Assembly: GCF_042945595.1 (NCBI RefSeq)
Contig: NZ_CP168493.1
Coordinates: 3,162,001 to 3,226,000, forward strand
DNA length: 64,000 nt
Direction: 5' to 3'
From: Psychrobacillus sp042945595
Lineage (GTDB): Bacteria; Bacillota; Bacilli; Bacillales_A; Planococcaceae
Part shown: one piece after another, positions 42,739 through 52,608 of the stretch
Layout of the letters: each line of letters opens with the position of its first letter
Numbering within the stretch: position 1 is the stretch's first letter
The notes under the pieces: model-generated
What the model was told of the DNA's origin: nothing
The model's input: only the letters and a program-made list of their open reading frames with translations
Databases searched by the model: none
Position numbers and translations under genes: made by a program

Positions 42739-44967
42739 TTATCCTTTTTCTATCGGTGCAAATTTTGCAAGCAATCGTTTAACACCAGTTGGACTTGGAA
42801 ATGCAATATCGAGCTCCGTATTTTCACCTTCACCTCGAACGCTTACTACCATACCCACGCCCCATTTTTTATGCACCGCTTTATCTCCCACTTGCCAGCC
42901 TATTTTCTCTCCACCTGACTCATTATAAGCAGGACGAGTAACTACTGCTTTTCTTGCTTGTGGCATTGCTTTAGCAGAAGATGCCGCGCCTTTCATATTC
43001 TCATTCATTCCGCCTACCACTTCGATAATTCCCTCGGAAATTTCCCCGATAAAACGAGAAGGACTATTGAAACTACCTCGTCCAAAAATAGTACGAGACT
43101 GAGCACATGTGATAAACAATCTTTCCTCTGCTCGAGTGATTCCTACATAGGCAAGTCGACGTTCTTCTTCCATCTCATCGTCATCCCCAATGGAGCGGGA
43201 GTGAGGAAAAATATTTTCTTCCATTCCTATGATGAAAACAACTGGGAATTCAAGTCCTTTTGCAGCATGCATCGTCATTAAGATAACATTCCCTTGAGAC
43301 GTATCTTCCTCTTCATCTAGCTTATCAATATCGGAAATAAGTGCTAAATCCGTTAAAAAGGCAACAAGGGATTTATCATCACTTTTTTCTTCAAATGCTT
43401 TCGTTACGGATAAAAACTCTTCAATATTTTCAAGTCTACTTTCGGCTTCGATTGTCTTTTCATTTTTCAGCATTGTACGATAACCCGTTTTATCTAATAT
43501 TTGCTCCACTATTTCTGTCACAGATAAAAACTCTTGCATTTGCGTAAAGTTTTGAATAAGTCCTTGAAATTGAACAACTGAATTAACTGCTCGTGCAGGT
43601 AATCCCATGAAATCTACTTCATTCAAAGCATCAAGAATAGAACGATCTTGCTCTAGTGCATACATCGCGATGCGTTCAAAAGAAGTTGCTCCAATATTAC
43701 GCTTTGGTTCATTTATAATTCGTGCAAGCGACAAGTCATCATCGTTATTGGCGATTAAACGGAGATACGCGAGTAAGTCTTTAATTTCTTTTCGATCATA
43801 GAATTTAGTACCTCCTACAATCGTATAGGCCATATTCGATTTGACGAGTACTTCCTCCATCACACGAGATTGTGCGTTCGTGCGATACAAAATAGCAAAG
43901 TCATTCAACGTACGGTTTTCTTGTTCTAGCAACTCTTGAATAGTTTGTACGACAAATTGTGATTCTTGTTGCTCATTAAATGCTCGGAACATTTGAATTT
44001 TTTCGCCTTCTTGATTGTCCGTTCGCAGTACTTTTGGATATCTACTTGTATTATTACCAATGACGTCATTTGCTGCTTGTAGGATTCTTTGTGAAGAGCG
44101 GTAATTTTGCTCTAGCATTATAACGGTTGCGTTCGGATAATCTTTTTCAAATGATAATATATTTTGAATGTCCGCACCACGCCAGCGATAGATGGATTGA
44201 TCGGAATCACCCACTACACAAATATTTTTGAATTTTTGGGCAAGCATTTGTACTAATTCATATTGTGCTTTATTGGTATCTTGATACTCATCCACATGAA
44301 TATATTGGAATTTATTTTGATAAAACTCTAATACTTCTGGAACTCGTTTAAAAAGGGTTAAAGTTGTCATAATTAAATCATCAAAATCAAGAGATTGGTT
44401 CTTTCTTAAACGCTTCTCATAACCTATATAAACTTCTGCAACTGTTTTTTCAAATGGATTTAATTCGTTCATTTGTGCTTTAAATGTAGCTGCATCTATA
44501 CAAATATTTTTAGCACTACTAATCGCATTTAACATCGATCGTGGATCATATTTTTTCGAATCAATATTTTGTTCCTTTAAAATACCTTTAATAACCGATA
44601 ACTGATCTGTCGTATCTAAAATGGAGAAGTTTTTTGAATAACCTATTCGGTCGATATCTCTTCTTAAAATACGAACACACATCGAGTGAAACGTGGATAC
44701 CCACATACTCTCTCCTGTTCCAGCACCTAAAATGCTATTAATTCGCTCACGCATTTCACGTGCGGCTTTATTCGTAAAGGTAATGGCAAGTATTTTGGAA
44801 GGGTATACTTCTTTTTCTACTATTAAGTAAGCAATTCGATGCGTTAATACACGTGTTTTCCCTGAACCTGCTCCAGCCATAATGAGTAGAGGGCCATCCG
44901 TTTTTTTAACTGCTTTTGCTTGTTCCTTATTCATCCCGTTTAATAAGTTTTTTGCTATGAGCTCCAT
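42739..44967 (-). CDS. pcrA: ATP-dependent DNA helicase PcrA
   Basis: 742 aa, superfamily 1A helicase, 3' to 5', needed for repair and rolling-circle replication and for clearing RecA. Motif I is AGAGSGKTRVL, motif II VDEYQDTNKAQYE, motif III GDSDQSIYRWRGADI, and motif VI VGITRAEERLFI. The C-terminal RNA-polymerase-interacting, Tudor-like region is GWQVGDKAVHKKWGVG. SD AAAGGGAG precedes the ATG. A GAAC-N4-GTTC box and a promoter lie just upstream, consistent with damage induction. Confidence 0.96.
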   Translation of the reverse strand: MELIAKNLLNGMNKEQAKAVKKTDGPLLIMAGAGSGKTRVLTHRIAYLIVEKEVYPSKILAITFTNKAAREMRERINSILGAGTGESMWVSTFHSMCVRILRRDIDRIGYSKNFSILDTTDQLSVIKGILKEQNIDSKKYDPRSMLNAISSAKNICIDAATFKAQMNELNPFEKTVAEVYIGYEKRLRKNQSLDFDDLIMTTLTLFKRVPEVLEFYQNKFQYIHVDEYQDTNKAQYELVQMLAQKFKNICVVGDSDQSIYRWRGADIQNILSFEKDYPNATVIMLEQNYRSSQRILQAANDVIGNNTSRYPKVLRTDNQEGEKIQMFRAFNEQQESQFVVQTIQELLEQENRTLNDFAILYRTNAQSRVMEEVLVKSNMAYTIVGGTKFYDRKEIKDLLAYLRLIANNDDDLSLARIINEPKRNIGATSFERIAMYALEQDRSILDALNEVDFMGLPARAVNSVVQFQGLIQNFTQMQEFLSVTEIVEQILDKTGYRTMLKNEKTIEAESRLENIEEFLSVTKAFEEKSDDKSLVAFLTDLALISDIDKLDEEEDTSQGNVILMTMHAAKGLEFPVVFIIGMEENIFPHSRSIGDDDEMEEERRLAYVGITRAEERLFITCAQSRTIFGRGSFNSPSRFIGEISEGIIEVVGGMNENMKGAASSAKAMPQARKAVVTRPAYNESGGEKIGWQVGDKAVHKKWGVGMVVSVRGEGENTELDIAFPSPTGVKRLLAKFAPIEKG

Positions 44968-44983
44968 ATTACACTCCCTTTAA

Positions 44984-44997
44984 AGAACGTTTGTTCT
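44984..44997 (-). promoter_or_regulatory. LexA-like SOS box upstream of pcrA
   Basis: AGAACAAACGTTCT on the minus strand has the GAAC-N4-GTTC core of the Gram-positive LexA site and is nearly palindromic. It overlaps the start of transcription expected from the TATAAT at 45007-45002. Confidence 0.55.
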
Positions 44998-45001
44998 AAT
45001 T

Positions 45002-45030
45002 ATTATACTGCTCCATGTCATATTACACAA
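45002..45030 (-). promoter_or_regulatory. Promoter of pcrA-ligA-camS
   Basis: TATAAT (45007-45002) with a weak TTGTGT (45030-45025) 17 bases upstream. It lies between pcrB and pcrA and would let pcrA be transcribed apart from pcrB. Confidence 0.5.
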
Positions 45031-45033
45031 ATA

Positions 45034-45714
45034 TTACTTAACAGCATGTACTGTTTTCAGTGCTTCTTCTAAATTTTCATATATTCGATTTCCGACAATA
45101 ATGGCATCCGCATGCGCTGCCATTTCTCTTGCTTGTGCTTCATTCTGGATGCCGCCACCATAAAATAGTTTCGTGTGTACTAGTCTAGATTTTACTTTTT
45201 TAACCACTTCGATATCACCATACATCCCGCTGTATTCCATATAGAAAATAGGAAATTTAAACATATGCTCAACCATTTGTGCGTAAGCAATAATATCGTC
45301 ATTTGTTTTTGGTTGTTTGGCATTCGTAATTTTAGCCGCTTTGCAATCGGGATTTAAAATACAATATCCCTCCGGAATAATTTCCTCCCAGTTCATCACT
45401 TCTCCAAATTCCTTTGTTGCTTCGTGATGTAAATCCTTTACCCATTTTGTTTCCACACTGTTTAAAACACTTGGTATAAAATAATAATCAAAACCAGGCG
45501 TAATCGACTCAATAGTCGACACTTCAAGCGCTACGGGAACAGCATAACGTCTAATACGCATCAATAAATCAATGACATTATCAAGCGTAATGTCATCGGA
45601 GCCACCAATCATGATAGCATCTGTTCCAGATTCGCAAATCTTTTCTAAAGCATCCGCGTCGATTGCCTTCGCTGGATCCAACTTAAATATATGTCGCCAT
45701 TCTTTATAATCCAT
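45034..45714 (-). CDS. pcrB: Heptaprenylglyceryl phosphate synthase
   Basis: 226 aa TIM-barrel enzyme joining heptaprenyl diphosphate to glycerol-1-phosphate (the bacterial PcrB reaction). Key stretches are IMIGGSDDITLDN, YFIPSVLNS, YMEYSGMYGD and the phosphate-binding LFYGGGIQNEAQAREM near the C-terminus. AGGTGG precedes the ATG. Immediately upstream of pcrA, as in B. subtilis; a terminator separates it from yerC. Confidence 0.94.
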   Translation of the reverse strand: MDYKEWRHIFKLDPAKAIDADALEKICESGTDAIMIGGSDDITLDNVIDLLMRIRRYAVPVALEVSTIESITPGFDYYFIPSVLNSVETKWVKDLHHEATKEFGEVMNWEEIIPEGYCILNPDCKAAKITNAKQPKTNDDIIAYAQMVEHMFKFPIFYMEYSGMYGDIEVVKKVKSRLVHTKLFYGGGIQNEAQAREMAAHADAIIVGNRIYENLEEALKTVHAVK

Positions 45715-45761
45715 TTTTCCACCTACAAATCGTTAGTTAGCATTCCTTATTATAACAAAAA

Positions 45762-45787
45762 AACTGAACAGAGGCTTCTGTTCAGTT
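45762..45787 (-). terminator. Terminator of the yerA-yerB-yerC transcript
   Basis: AACTGAACAGA and TCTGTTCAGTT form an 11-bp stem with a 4-base loop, followed by TTTTTTT on the minus strand. Confidence 0.85.
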
Positions 45788-45826
45788 AAGTCTATCTATT
45801 AATACTGATAGTGGTTATCGCTTTCG

Positions 45827-46147
45827 TTATCTTCTAGGATTTTGAAAAGGTTGTTCATCAGGATATAGACGGCCAAGCATTTCATCATACGTGTCATTTC
45901 CATAGTCGAAACAACGTCTAACTCGTGAAATTGTTGCCGTGCTTGCACCAGTTTCTTTTTTAATCGTTTCATATGTTTTTTTCAATCTCAATAAATGAGC
46001 AACCTCAAAGCGTTGGGAAAGTGATTGAATTTCACTTATTGTACATAAATCATCGAAAAAACGATAGCATTCTTCCATATTATTTAATTCTAAAACTGCT
46101 TTAAATAATTGGTCGGTTTGATGTCCTTTTATTTTCTCTACTTGCAT
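45827..46147 (-). CDS. yerC: YerC/YecD family TrpR-related protein
   Basis: 106 aa. It carries the TrpR-superfamily helix-turn-helix: FDDLCTISEIQSLSQRFEVA followed by KKTYETIKKETGASTATISR, where the second helix would contact DNA. The family is widespread in Firmicutes and its target is unknown. Start at 46147, with GAGGGG about a dozen bases before. It sits between yerB and pcrB in the same order as B. subtilis. Confidence 0.9.
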   Translation of the reverse strand: MQVEKIKGHQTDQLFKAVLELNNMEECYRFFDDLCTISEIQSLSQRFEVAHLLRLKKTYETIKKETGASTATISRVRRCFDYGNDTYDEMLGRLYPDEQPFQNPRR

Positions 46148-46179
46148 ATTTTTTTCATTCCCCTCTGATTTATCTTTTA

Positions 46180-47229
46180 CTATGGTAAAAAATTTACCAT
46201 TTTTTCAATTCCCGGGTGCGTCGGAACAATACTTATCCATGATTTTCCTTTTACAAGTTTTGCAGGAACTCCATTTTCCATTGGAATAAGGAAACCATCA
46301 ACATTTTGCCATTCGATTTCTTTCATTATCCCAGCTTGGAAAAGATAAGCTTTTCCACCGTCAGTTAATGTAAGATCTTGTCTACCGGCATTATCAATCG
46401 TTTTATGCGGGATTTCCATGAAGATCACGTTGGAAAGTTTAACAAGCTCCTCCGACTCTTTATCCTTCGTCAAGACTCCTGCTGTCGATCTTTCATACAG
46501 TCCTTCATCTGGTAAGTACTTATATAGATTTTCAAAGCTTGTCCCTGATCCATAACGTATACTTACACTAGATGCGGGATTTCCAATTTTCGCATCTTCT
46601 ACAGAATCATAAAAAGAAAATGGTGGAATTTTATTTATTTCTATCGAAGCCCCTACTTTTTCTGCACCTACAAAAATGTTTTCTTTGGAAATGTAGGAGT
46701 TATGTGGAGCCTTACGTTCCTTTGACCTTTTAAATAGAATACCATCATACTGCATCCCATTAATATTATCCACAACTCTCGCATCTAACATTTTTTTTGC
46801 ATCCGGACTATATCCATGTGCAATGTAAAATGCATCTAAACCCTTGGCAATATTAACAAAATAGTCACGTGCACTTCTCACTGGCCCAATCGTTTCTGGT
46901 ATCTCACTTTGATAGAGTGCAAGAAATCTCGTCACATTTCCTTCTGCCAACATTTCATACACAATGTCTGCTTCTACAATCCCTGATTGCGGTCGTGCCA
47001 ACGGATGATTATTCATTGTAACAAGGATTGGTCTTTGTTTCATTTCAACTTCCGAGCCAATCCCCGTGAAGGGAGCAAAATAAGGAAGTGCTGCCTCTTC
47101 CTTTACTACTTCCTCTACTTTTTCTGGTTCAACTTGTTCTTTTATTTCTTCCTGTACTTTTTCTTTTTTAGTACATGCAGCTAATAATAGAACGCTTAAT
47201 AAAACTATAAAACCCCTTTTTTTGAACAT
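46180..47229 (-). CDS. yerB: DUF3048 lipoprotein YerB
   Basis: 349 aa. The lipobox is LLLAAC (Cys near residue 19) after a short basic start, so the protein is lipid-anchored outside. A glutamate-rich linker follows. The DUF3048 core is visible in RPILVTMNNHPLARPQSG, GPVRSARDYFVNIAKG and YIAHGYSPDAKK. Function is unknown; family members interact with the helicase PcrA in B. subtilis. Between yerA and yerC. Confidence 0.9.
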   Translation of the reverse strand: MFKKRGFIVLLSVLLLAACTKKEKVQEEIKEQVEPEKVEEVVKEEAALPYFAPFTGIGSEVEMKQRPILVTMNNHPLARPQSGIVEADIVYEMLAEGNVTRFLALYQSEIPETIGPVRSARDYFVNIAKGLDAFYIAHGYSPDAKKMLDARVVDNINGMQYDGILFKRSKERKAPHNSYISKENIFVGAEKVGASIEINKIPPFSFYDSVEDAKIGNPASSVSIRYGSGTSFENLYKYLPDEGLYERSTAGVLTKDKESEELVKLSNVIFMEIPHKTIDNAGRQDLTLTDGGKAYLFQAGIMKEIEWQNVDGFLIPMENGVPAKLVKGKSWISIVPTHPGIEKMVNFLP

Positions 47230-47239
47230 AAGATTCCCC

Positions 47240-48970
47240 CTACCTCATGAGTGCTGGAAATAGTACTTGTTTTTTCATCACATCAAAAATGCCTCTTTGC
47301 GTAATTCGAACATAAGGTAAATGCGTTGATTGCAAGAATAGCAGTGTATAAATAGCATCCCCATGCTTAAATCCTCTAGCTGCCAACTCTTTCTTTAATA
47401 GCAATTCTTCTTCTATTAACTCTTCCATAGGCTTATCGGAGAGTCCCCCACCTATAGGAAGCTTAATAGAACAAATGACTTGATTGTCCTCTACTAGGAC
47501 AATTCCACCATTCATCTTCTTCATCTCTTCAAAAGCTTTTAGCATGCTTTTTTTATTCTTCCCAATTAGTAGTATATCACCAGTATTAGAGTAAGAGGAT
47601 GCGAATCCTTTGACAGATGTAGCAAAACCTTTAATAAGAGTTGTTACTTTCCACTTACCATTACGATCAACTAACATTAGGAAACTTTCATCATGATTGG
47701 TTGAAAGTTCATTTTCTGTTGTATCAACCGAAATAGAATATGGCTTCGTGATAACGTCATTTACCATTTCAATTCCAAATGGCATGGAGAATTGAAAATC
47801 ATCATCCGTTAAATGAAAATCTAAATTTAAGGGAGGCATATCTGACCAATCGACAGGTGTTAGTGCCTGCACTTTTTCACCGTCACGTTTTAACCATTCT
47901 CCTTTTGATAAAACGCTAATTGGCACTGGACTATACTCATCTTCTAAAAAGTTTAACGTTGCAAATCTTCCAGTAGCAATAACCCCATGTAAGTTGGATA
48001 GATTATAGTATTTGGCAACATTGAACGATGCCATTAAATAAGCATCTATCGGGTTTACTCCAGCATCTAATGCAACCTGAATACATTTATCCATCACGCC
48101 ATCTAAGTGGAACGAAGGGGTAGCTCCGTCTGTCGTCATCATTAAATGATCAAAAATATGAAGATCTTTTTCTAAAATACCTTTTAGTAGAATTGGTAAA
48201 TCAGGACGAATGGAAGAATGACGAAGCGTCACTGCATATCCGTGAAGAATGCGTCTTTCTACTTCTTCAATTGTCATAGATTCATGATCACCATCTGCTC
48301 CAAGTAGACGCATTCGTGCAAGCGTTCGCTCCGATGCACCTGGGAAATGCCCTTCTATTTTCATACCATGCATTTTTGCTTGTTGCATCCAATACAGCAT
48401 CTGATCATCACCAGAAAGTAGTCTTGGCCATCCTGTTAACTCCCCACCCATAATCACATCGGGTCTTTCGATCCATTCACCTATCGACTTAGAGGTAAAT
48501 AATTCCTCTTCGTTTTCTAACTCTGTTTGTGAATCGAAACGTGCCCACCAATAAAAGGAAAAAGGTAGTTTATTTAATTGGTCCATTATTGAAAACGCTT
48601 TCTTATTTTCAAGTGCTAAAAAAAATACTAAGTTATCTGCAATGAAGGCGGTAGTTCCACGTTGTGCTGCATAATCAGCAAACGATTGTGGGTGGTAGAG
48701 CTGAAATGGATGCACATGAGGTTCCATATAACCAGGAACAATTTTTTGTCCGCTTGCATCAAACACTTCTGTTTTTTCAGAAACAAGTGGCATTTCTATT
48801 CCCGTGTATACAATACGATCCTTTACAATCCAAATATTACCGGTAATCCATTTTTTTAAATGACTATGTAAGTATGTTGCATTTTTTATAAGAATATCTG
48901 GAGCCTTTATTCCACTTACCACTTCTAGTTGCTGCCTAATTTCTTCTATCTTCCAAATTGGATATTGCAT
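47240..48970 (-). CDS. yerA: Adenine-deaminase-like amidohydrolase YerA
   Basis: About 576 aa. Amidohydrolase-fold enzyme related to adenine deaminase. The metal motif reads EPHVHPFQLYHPQ in place of the usual ExHxHxE. Further landmarks are the zinc-region GGELTGWPRLL, KIEGHFPGA, GDHESMTIEE, and the Asp in MMTTDGATPSF. The adenine-deaminase C-terminal domain (VEDNQVICSIKLPIGGGLSD) is present. True adenine deaminase activity is not certain for the YerA branch. ATG at 48970 follows AAGGAG at 10 bases; an ATG at 48979 is too close to it. Confidence 0.85.
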   Translation of the reverse strand: MQYPIWKIEEIRQQLEVVSGIKAPDILIKNATYLHSHLKKWITGNIWIVKDRIVYTGIEMPLVSEKTEVFDASGQKIVPGYMEPHVHPFQLYHPQSFADYAAQRGTTAFIADNLVFFLALENKKAFSIMDQLNKLPFSFYWWARFDSQTELENEEELFTSKSIGEWIERPDVIMGGELTGWPRLLSGDDQMLYWMQQAKMHGMKIEGHFPGASERTLARMRLLGADGDHESMTIEEVERRILHGYAVTLRHSSIRPDLPILLKGILEKDLHIFDHLMMTTDGATPSFHLDGVMDKCIQVALDAGVNPIDAYLMASFNVAKYYNLSNLHGVIATGRFATLNFLEDEYSPVPISVLSKGEWLKRDGEKVQALTPVDWSDMPPLNLDFHLTDDDFQFSMPFGIEMVNDVITKPYSISVDTTENELSTNHDESFLMLVDRNGKWKVTTLIKGFATSVKGFASSYSNTGDILLIGKNKKSMLKAFEEMKKMNGGIVLVEDNQVICSIKLPIGGGLSDKPMEELIEEELLLKKELAARGFKHGDAIYTLLFLQSTHLPYVRITQRGIFDVMKKQVLFPALMR

Positions 48971-49119
48971 ACCATCCATTCTCCTTCCTTTTAGGGTACT
49001 TGTAAAAATAAATATAGCATATCACTTTAGTAAAGCAAAGTGTTCTTTGTTAATTTATAGAAATTTTATTTGTACGTTTAGATCTCCTTATATTGAAATT
49101 TAAGTGATTGTTACATAGG

Positions 49120-49159
49120 AATGAGAAGCAAAACCTAAAGTTAGGTCCTGCTTCTCATT
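49120..49159 (-). terminator. Terminator of the purine operon
   Basis: AATGAGAAGCA and TGCTTCTCATT pair, with a second inner inverted repeat (ACCTAA / TTAGGT), starting 29 bp after the purD stop. There is little U run on the minus strand. Confidence 0.65.
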
Positions 49160-49187
49160 TTATCATTCATTCTAAAGCGAACATAGA

Positions 49188-50447
49188 TTATGATAAAGTT
49201 CGCCAACCAATATCTGAACGGAAGAACAAACCATCCCAAGTTAATTTGGCTAAACCATCGTATACTTTTTGCTGGGCCTCTTTTAATGTGGATTCACTTG
49301 CAGCTACTAAAATTACACGACCACCGTTTGCTATAAATCCATCTGCTCCATCAATAGTGCCTGCGTGGAAGATGTGAAGACCTGCTTCTTCAAGAGTTGA
49401 AAGATTAGGCAGCTTTGCCCCTTTTTGTACATCATTTGGGTAACCAGCAGATGCAATGACAACACCAAGCATTTCTTTATCAGACCACTTCAATTCAAAA
49501 GGTTTTTCATCCATTAACGCTATCATAAACTCGCCGAAATCACTCTTCATACGAGGTAGAACTACTTGTGTTTCCGGATCTCCAAATCGAGCATTAAACT
49601 CGATTACTTTCGGTCCTTCATTCGTAATAATAAGACCAGCATATAAAATACCTGTGAACGGTGTGCCTTCTTGTTCCATTGCTTTCACAGTTGGAGCTAC
49701 TACTGTATTATAAGCTAATTCTACTACTTCGCTAGCAATCTGAGGAACTGGTGAATAAGCACCCATTCCACCGGTATTTGGCCCTTTATCTCCGTCATAT
49801 GCACGTTTATGATCTTGTGAAATGACCATCGGATAAATTTGTCCATTATGTACAAATGACATATATGAAATTTCTTCTCCGACTAAAAACTCCTCAATGA
49901 CAACACTTGAAGAAGATTCACCAAATAATTGATTGCCAATCATGTCTTCCACAGCAGTGTTCGCTTCTTCCACGGTCATGGCAACTACTACACCTTTTCC
50001 TGCAGCAAGACCGTCAGCTTTCACAACAATTGGAGCACCCATTTTTTCAATATAAGCTTTCGCCTTGTCCACATCTGTAAAAGTTTCATAAGCGGCAGTT
50101 GGAATACCGTGCTTTTTCATCAGCTCTTTAGCAAATGTTTTACTTCCTTCCAATTGTGCTGCTGCTTTAGTAGGTCCGAAGATTCGAAGACCATGCTTAC
50201 TGAAGTGATCCACGATTCCAGCCACAAGTGGTTGCTCTGGCCCGACAAACGTCAAATCAATAGCATTATCTTTTGCAAACTGTGCAAGTCCATCAAATGC
50301 CATGACATCTATTGGGACGATTTGTGCATCATTTGCCATACCAACATTTCCTGGTGCTACAAATACTTTATTTACAGAAGGAGAATTATTGAACTGCTTT
50401 GCAATAGCATGCTCGCGGCCGCCACTACCAATCACGAGAATATTCAT
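49188..50447 (-). CDS. purD: Phosphoribosylamine-glycine ligase
   Basis: 419 aa, ATP-grasp enzyme making glycinamide ribonucleotide, step 2 of the pathway. Motifs: MNILVIGSGGREHAIAKQF at the start, PIVVKADGLAAGKGVVVAMT (ATP binding), PNTGGMGAYSPVPQI and VIEFNARFGDPETQVVLPR. ATG at 50447 follows GGGAGG; the frame extends to 50555 but overlaps purH. Last gene of the operon. Confidence 0.96.
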   Translation of the reverse strand: MNILVIGSGGREHAIAKQFNNSPSVNKVFVAPGNVGMANDAQIVPIDVMAFDGLAQFAKDNAIDLTFVGPEQPLVAGIVDHFSKHGLRIFGPTKAAAQLEGSKTFAKELMKKHGIPTAAYETFTDVDKAKAYIEKMGAPIVVKADGLAAGKGVVVAMTVEEANTAVEDMIGNQLFGESSSSVVIEEFLVGEEISYMSFVHNGQIYPMVISQDHKRAYDGDKGPNTGGMGAYSPVPQIASEVVELAYNTVVAPTVKAMEQEGTPFTGILYAGLIITNEGPKVIEFNARFGDPETQVVLPRMKSDFGEFMIALMDEKPFELKWSDKEMLGVVIASAGYPNDVQKGAKLPNLSTLEEAGLHIFHAGTIDGADGFIANGGRVILVAASESTLKEAQQKVYDGLAKLTWDGLFFRSDIGWRTLS

Positions 50448-50463
50448 ATGAGGTATGCCTCCC

Positions 50464-51999
50464 TTAATGTTTGAAATGACGAACGCCAGTAAATACCATC
50501 GCAATTCCATATTCATTTGCTTTGGCAATAGAATCTTGGTCTTTAACAGAGCCACCTGTTTGAATTATTGCTGTGATACCAGCTTTAGCAGCTATTTCTA
50601 CTGTATCGTTCATTGGGAAAAATGCATCCGATGCTAGTCCTGCTCCTTTTGCACGCTCTCCAGCTTGTTCAAGTGCAATTTTAGCAGATCCCACTCGGTT
50701 CATTTGACCAGCACCTACACCAATTGTCATGTCTTCTGTTGAAACAACAATTGCGTTCGATTTCACATGTTTTACTACACTCCAACCAAGCTCTAATGCT
50801 TTCCATTCTTCAGCAGTAGGTTTTCGGTCTGTAACGACTTTCACATCGGCATCTTTTAATCCATATGTATCAGGAGATTGAACTAATAATCCCCCTTCTA
50901 CAGATACTACGTTCCATGCATCTTTTTTCGTTTGTTCATAAGATATTGTTAGAAGTCGAATATTTTTCTTCGCTGTTAACATTGCAATTGCTTCCTCTGA
51001 GAATGAAGGAGCGATAATAATTTCTAAGAAAATACCTGCTAATACTTTTGCAGTTGCTGCATCTACTTCACGATTTAAAGCGACAATTCCACCGAAGATA
51101 GAAGTTGAATCCGCTTCATATGCTTTATTGAAAGCTGCCGAAATTGTTTCGCCTGTTCCAACTCCACATGGATTCATATGTTTTACAGCTACTGCAGCAG
51201 GTATTTCAAATTCCTTTACGATTTGAATTGCAGCATTTGCATCTTGAATATTATTATAAGATAGTTCTTTCCCGTGCAATTGGGTTGCAGAAGCAACCGA
51301 GAAATCAGATCCAAGAGGGCGTTTGTAAAATGCTGCTTCTTGATGAGGATTTTCACCGTAGCGTAATGTTTGTTTACGTTCATAAGTAAGGGTCAAAAGC
51401 TCTGGGAAATCTTCGCCAGTTAAATCAGTCATGTAGCTAGCAATCAATGCATCATACGCAGCTGTGTGGCGGAAAACTTTTGCAGCTAACTTACGACGTG
51501 TCTCAATTGTTGTTTCACCAGCTTTTTTTAATTGTTCCAATACTTCTGTATAATCTGAGGCATCTGTTACCACTGTTACATATTGATGATTTTTAGCAGC
51601 GGAACGAAGCATTGATGGACCACCAATATCGATATTTTCAATTGCATCTTCAAATGCAACATTTGACTTGGAAATTGTTTCGCGGAAAGGATATAAGTTT
51701 ACACATACTACTTGAATCGGTGTAATACTATGTTCTTCAAGTTGTGCTTGATGAGAGGGATCGTCATGTTTTGCTAATAATCCACCATGAATCATTGGAT
51801 TTAATGTTTTAACTCGACCATCTAGGATTTCTGGGAAGTTTGTTACGGAATCTACCGAAGTTATTGCTACACCATTTTGTTCTAAAAATGCTTTAGTTCC
51901 ACCAGTTGATAAGATTTCATATCCAAGCAGTTCCAACTCTTTCGCAAATTCAAGAATCCCTGATTTATCTGAAACACTAATTAACGCACGTTTTGACAC
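50464..51999 (-). CDS. purH: Bifunctional AICAR formyltransferase / IMP cyclohydrolase
   Basis: 511 aa, the last two steps to IMP. The N-terminal MGS-like cyclohydrolase domain has SVSDKSGILEFAKELELLGYE and TGGTKAFLEQ. The C-terminal AICAR transformylase has ERKQTLRYGENPHQEAAFY and AVKHMNPCGVG (the catalytic KHxNPCG). GTG at 51999 lies after AGGAGG. Confidence 0.96.
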   Translation of the reverse strand: MSKRALISVSDKSGILEFAKELELLGYEILSTGGTKAFLEQNGVAITSVDSVTNFPEILDGRVKTLNPMIHGGLLAKHDDPSHQAQLEEHSITPIQVVCVNLYPFRETISKSNVAFEDAIENIDIGGPSMLRSAAKNHQYVTVVTDASDYTEVLEQLKKAGETTIETRRKLAAKVFRHTAAYDALIASYMTDLTGEDFPELLTLTYERKQTLRYGENPHQEAAFYKRPLGSDFSVASATQLHGKELSYNNIQDANAAIQIVKEFEIPAAVAVKHMNPCGVGTGETISAAFNKAYEADSTSIFGGIVALNREVDAATAKVLAGIFLEIIIAPSFSEEAIAMLTAKKNIRLLTISYEQTKKDAWNVVSVEGGLLVQSPDTYGLKDADVKVVTDRKPTAEEWKALELGWSVVKHVKSNAIVVSTEDMTIGVGAGQMNRVGSAKIALEQAGERAKGAGLASDAFFPMNDTVEIAAKAGITAIIQTGGSVKDQDSIAKANEYGIAMVFTGVRHFKH

Positions 52000-52035
52000 A
52001 ATATTTCCTCCTCATATTTGGAAAAGCCGGTATAA

Positions 52036-52608
52036 TTACCGGCTCCATAAGTCTTGTAAAGTCTTCGTATATAACGCATGTTCTACTGCATGGATTCGTT
52101 CTTCTGTTTTTTCTCTATCTCCGGCCACAACTTCCACTGCCTGCTGGGCTAAAATGGGACCTGTATCCATGCCAGCATCTACGTAGTGAACTGTAACCCC
52201 GGTTACCTTTACTCCTTGTGTCATCGCTTGTCCGATTGCATCTTTTCCTGGAAATGAAGGAAGTAAGGATGGATGGATATTTATAATTCGATTTGGATAT
52301 GCATCGAGTAATACACTCCCAATTAAACGCATATATCCAGCAAGAACAATCCATTCGACATCAAGCTCCGAAAGCTTTTGTAAAATAACTTGTTCGTATG
52401 CTTCCTTTGATGGAAATTCGGATGGTTTAATTGCTAAAGTTTCAATTTCTGCAAGTCTAGCACGTTCTACTACATAGGCACCAGGTTTGTCGGTCATAAC
52501 TAACACTGCTTGTCCAGCCAAAGTACCATCACTTACTGCATCGTGAATAACTTGAAAGTTACTTCCACTTCCTGATGCAAAGACTGCAAATTTTGGTTTT
52601 CGAGCCAT
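52036..52608 (-). CDS. purN: Phosphoribosylglycinamide formyltransferase
   Basis: 190 aa, transfers formyl from 10-formyl-THF to GAR. Signature: AVFASGSGSNFQVIHDAV at the N-terminus, the substrate loop VLAGYMRLIGSVLLDAYPNR, and the catalytic IINIHPSLLPSFPG with HYVDAGMDTGPILAQ (Asp). It overlaps the end of purM. Confidence 0.95.
   Translation of the reverse strand: MARKPKFAVFASGSGSNFQVIHDAVSDGTLAGQAVLVMTDKPGAYVVERARLAEIETLAIKPSEFPSKEAYEQVILQKLSELDVEWIVLAGYMRLIGSVLLDAYPNRIINIHPSLLPSFPGKDAIGQAMTQGVKVTGVTVHYVDAGMDTGPILAQQAVEVVAGDREKTEERIHAVEHALYTKTLQDLWSR

Noticed and set aside
50448..50555. N-terminal extension of purD into purH
   Set aside because: MNILVIGSGGREHAI at 50447 is the conserved start of the family.
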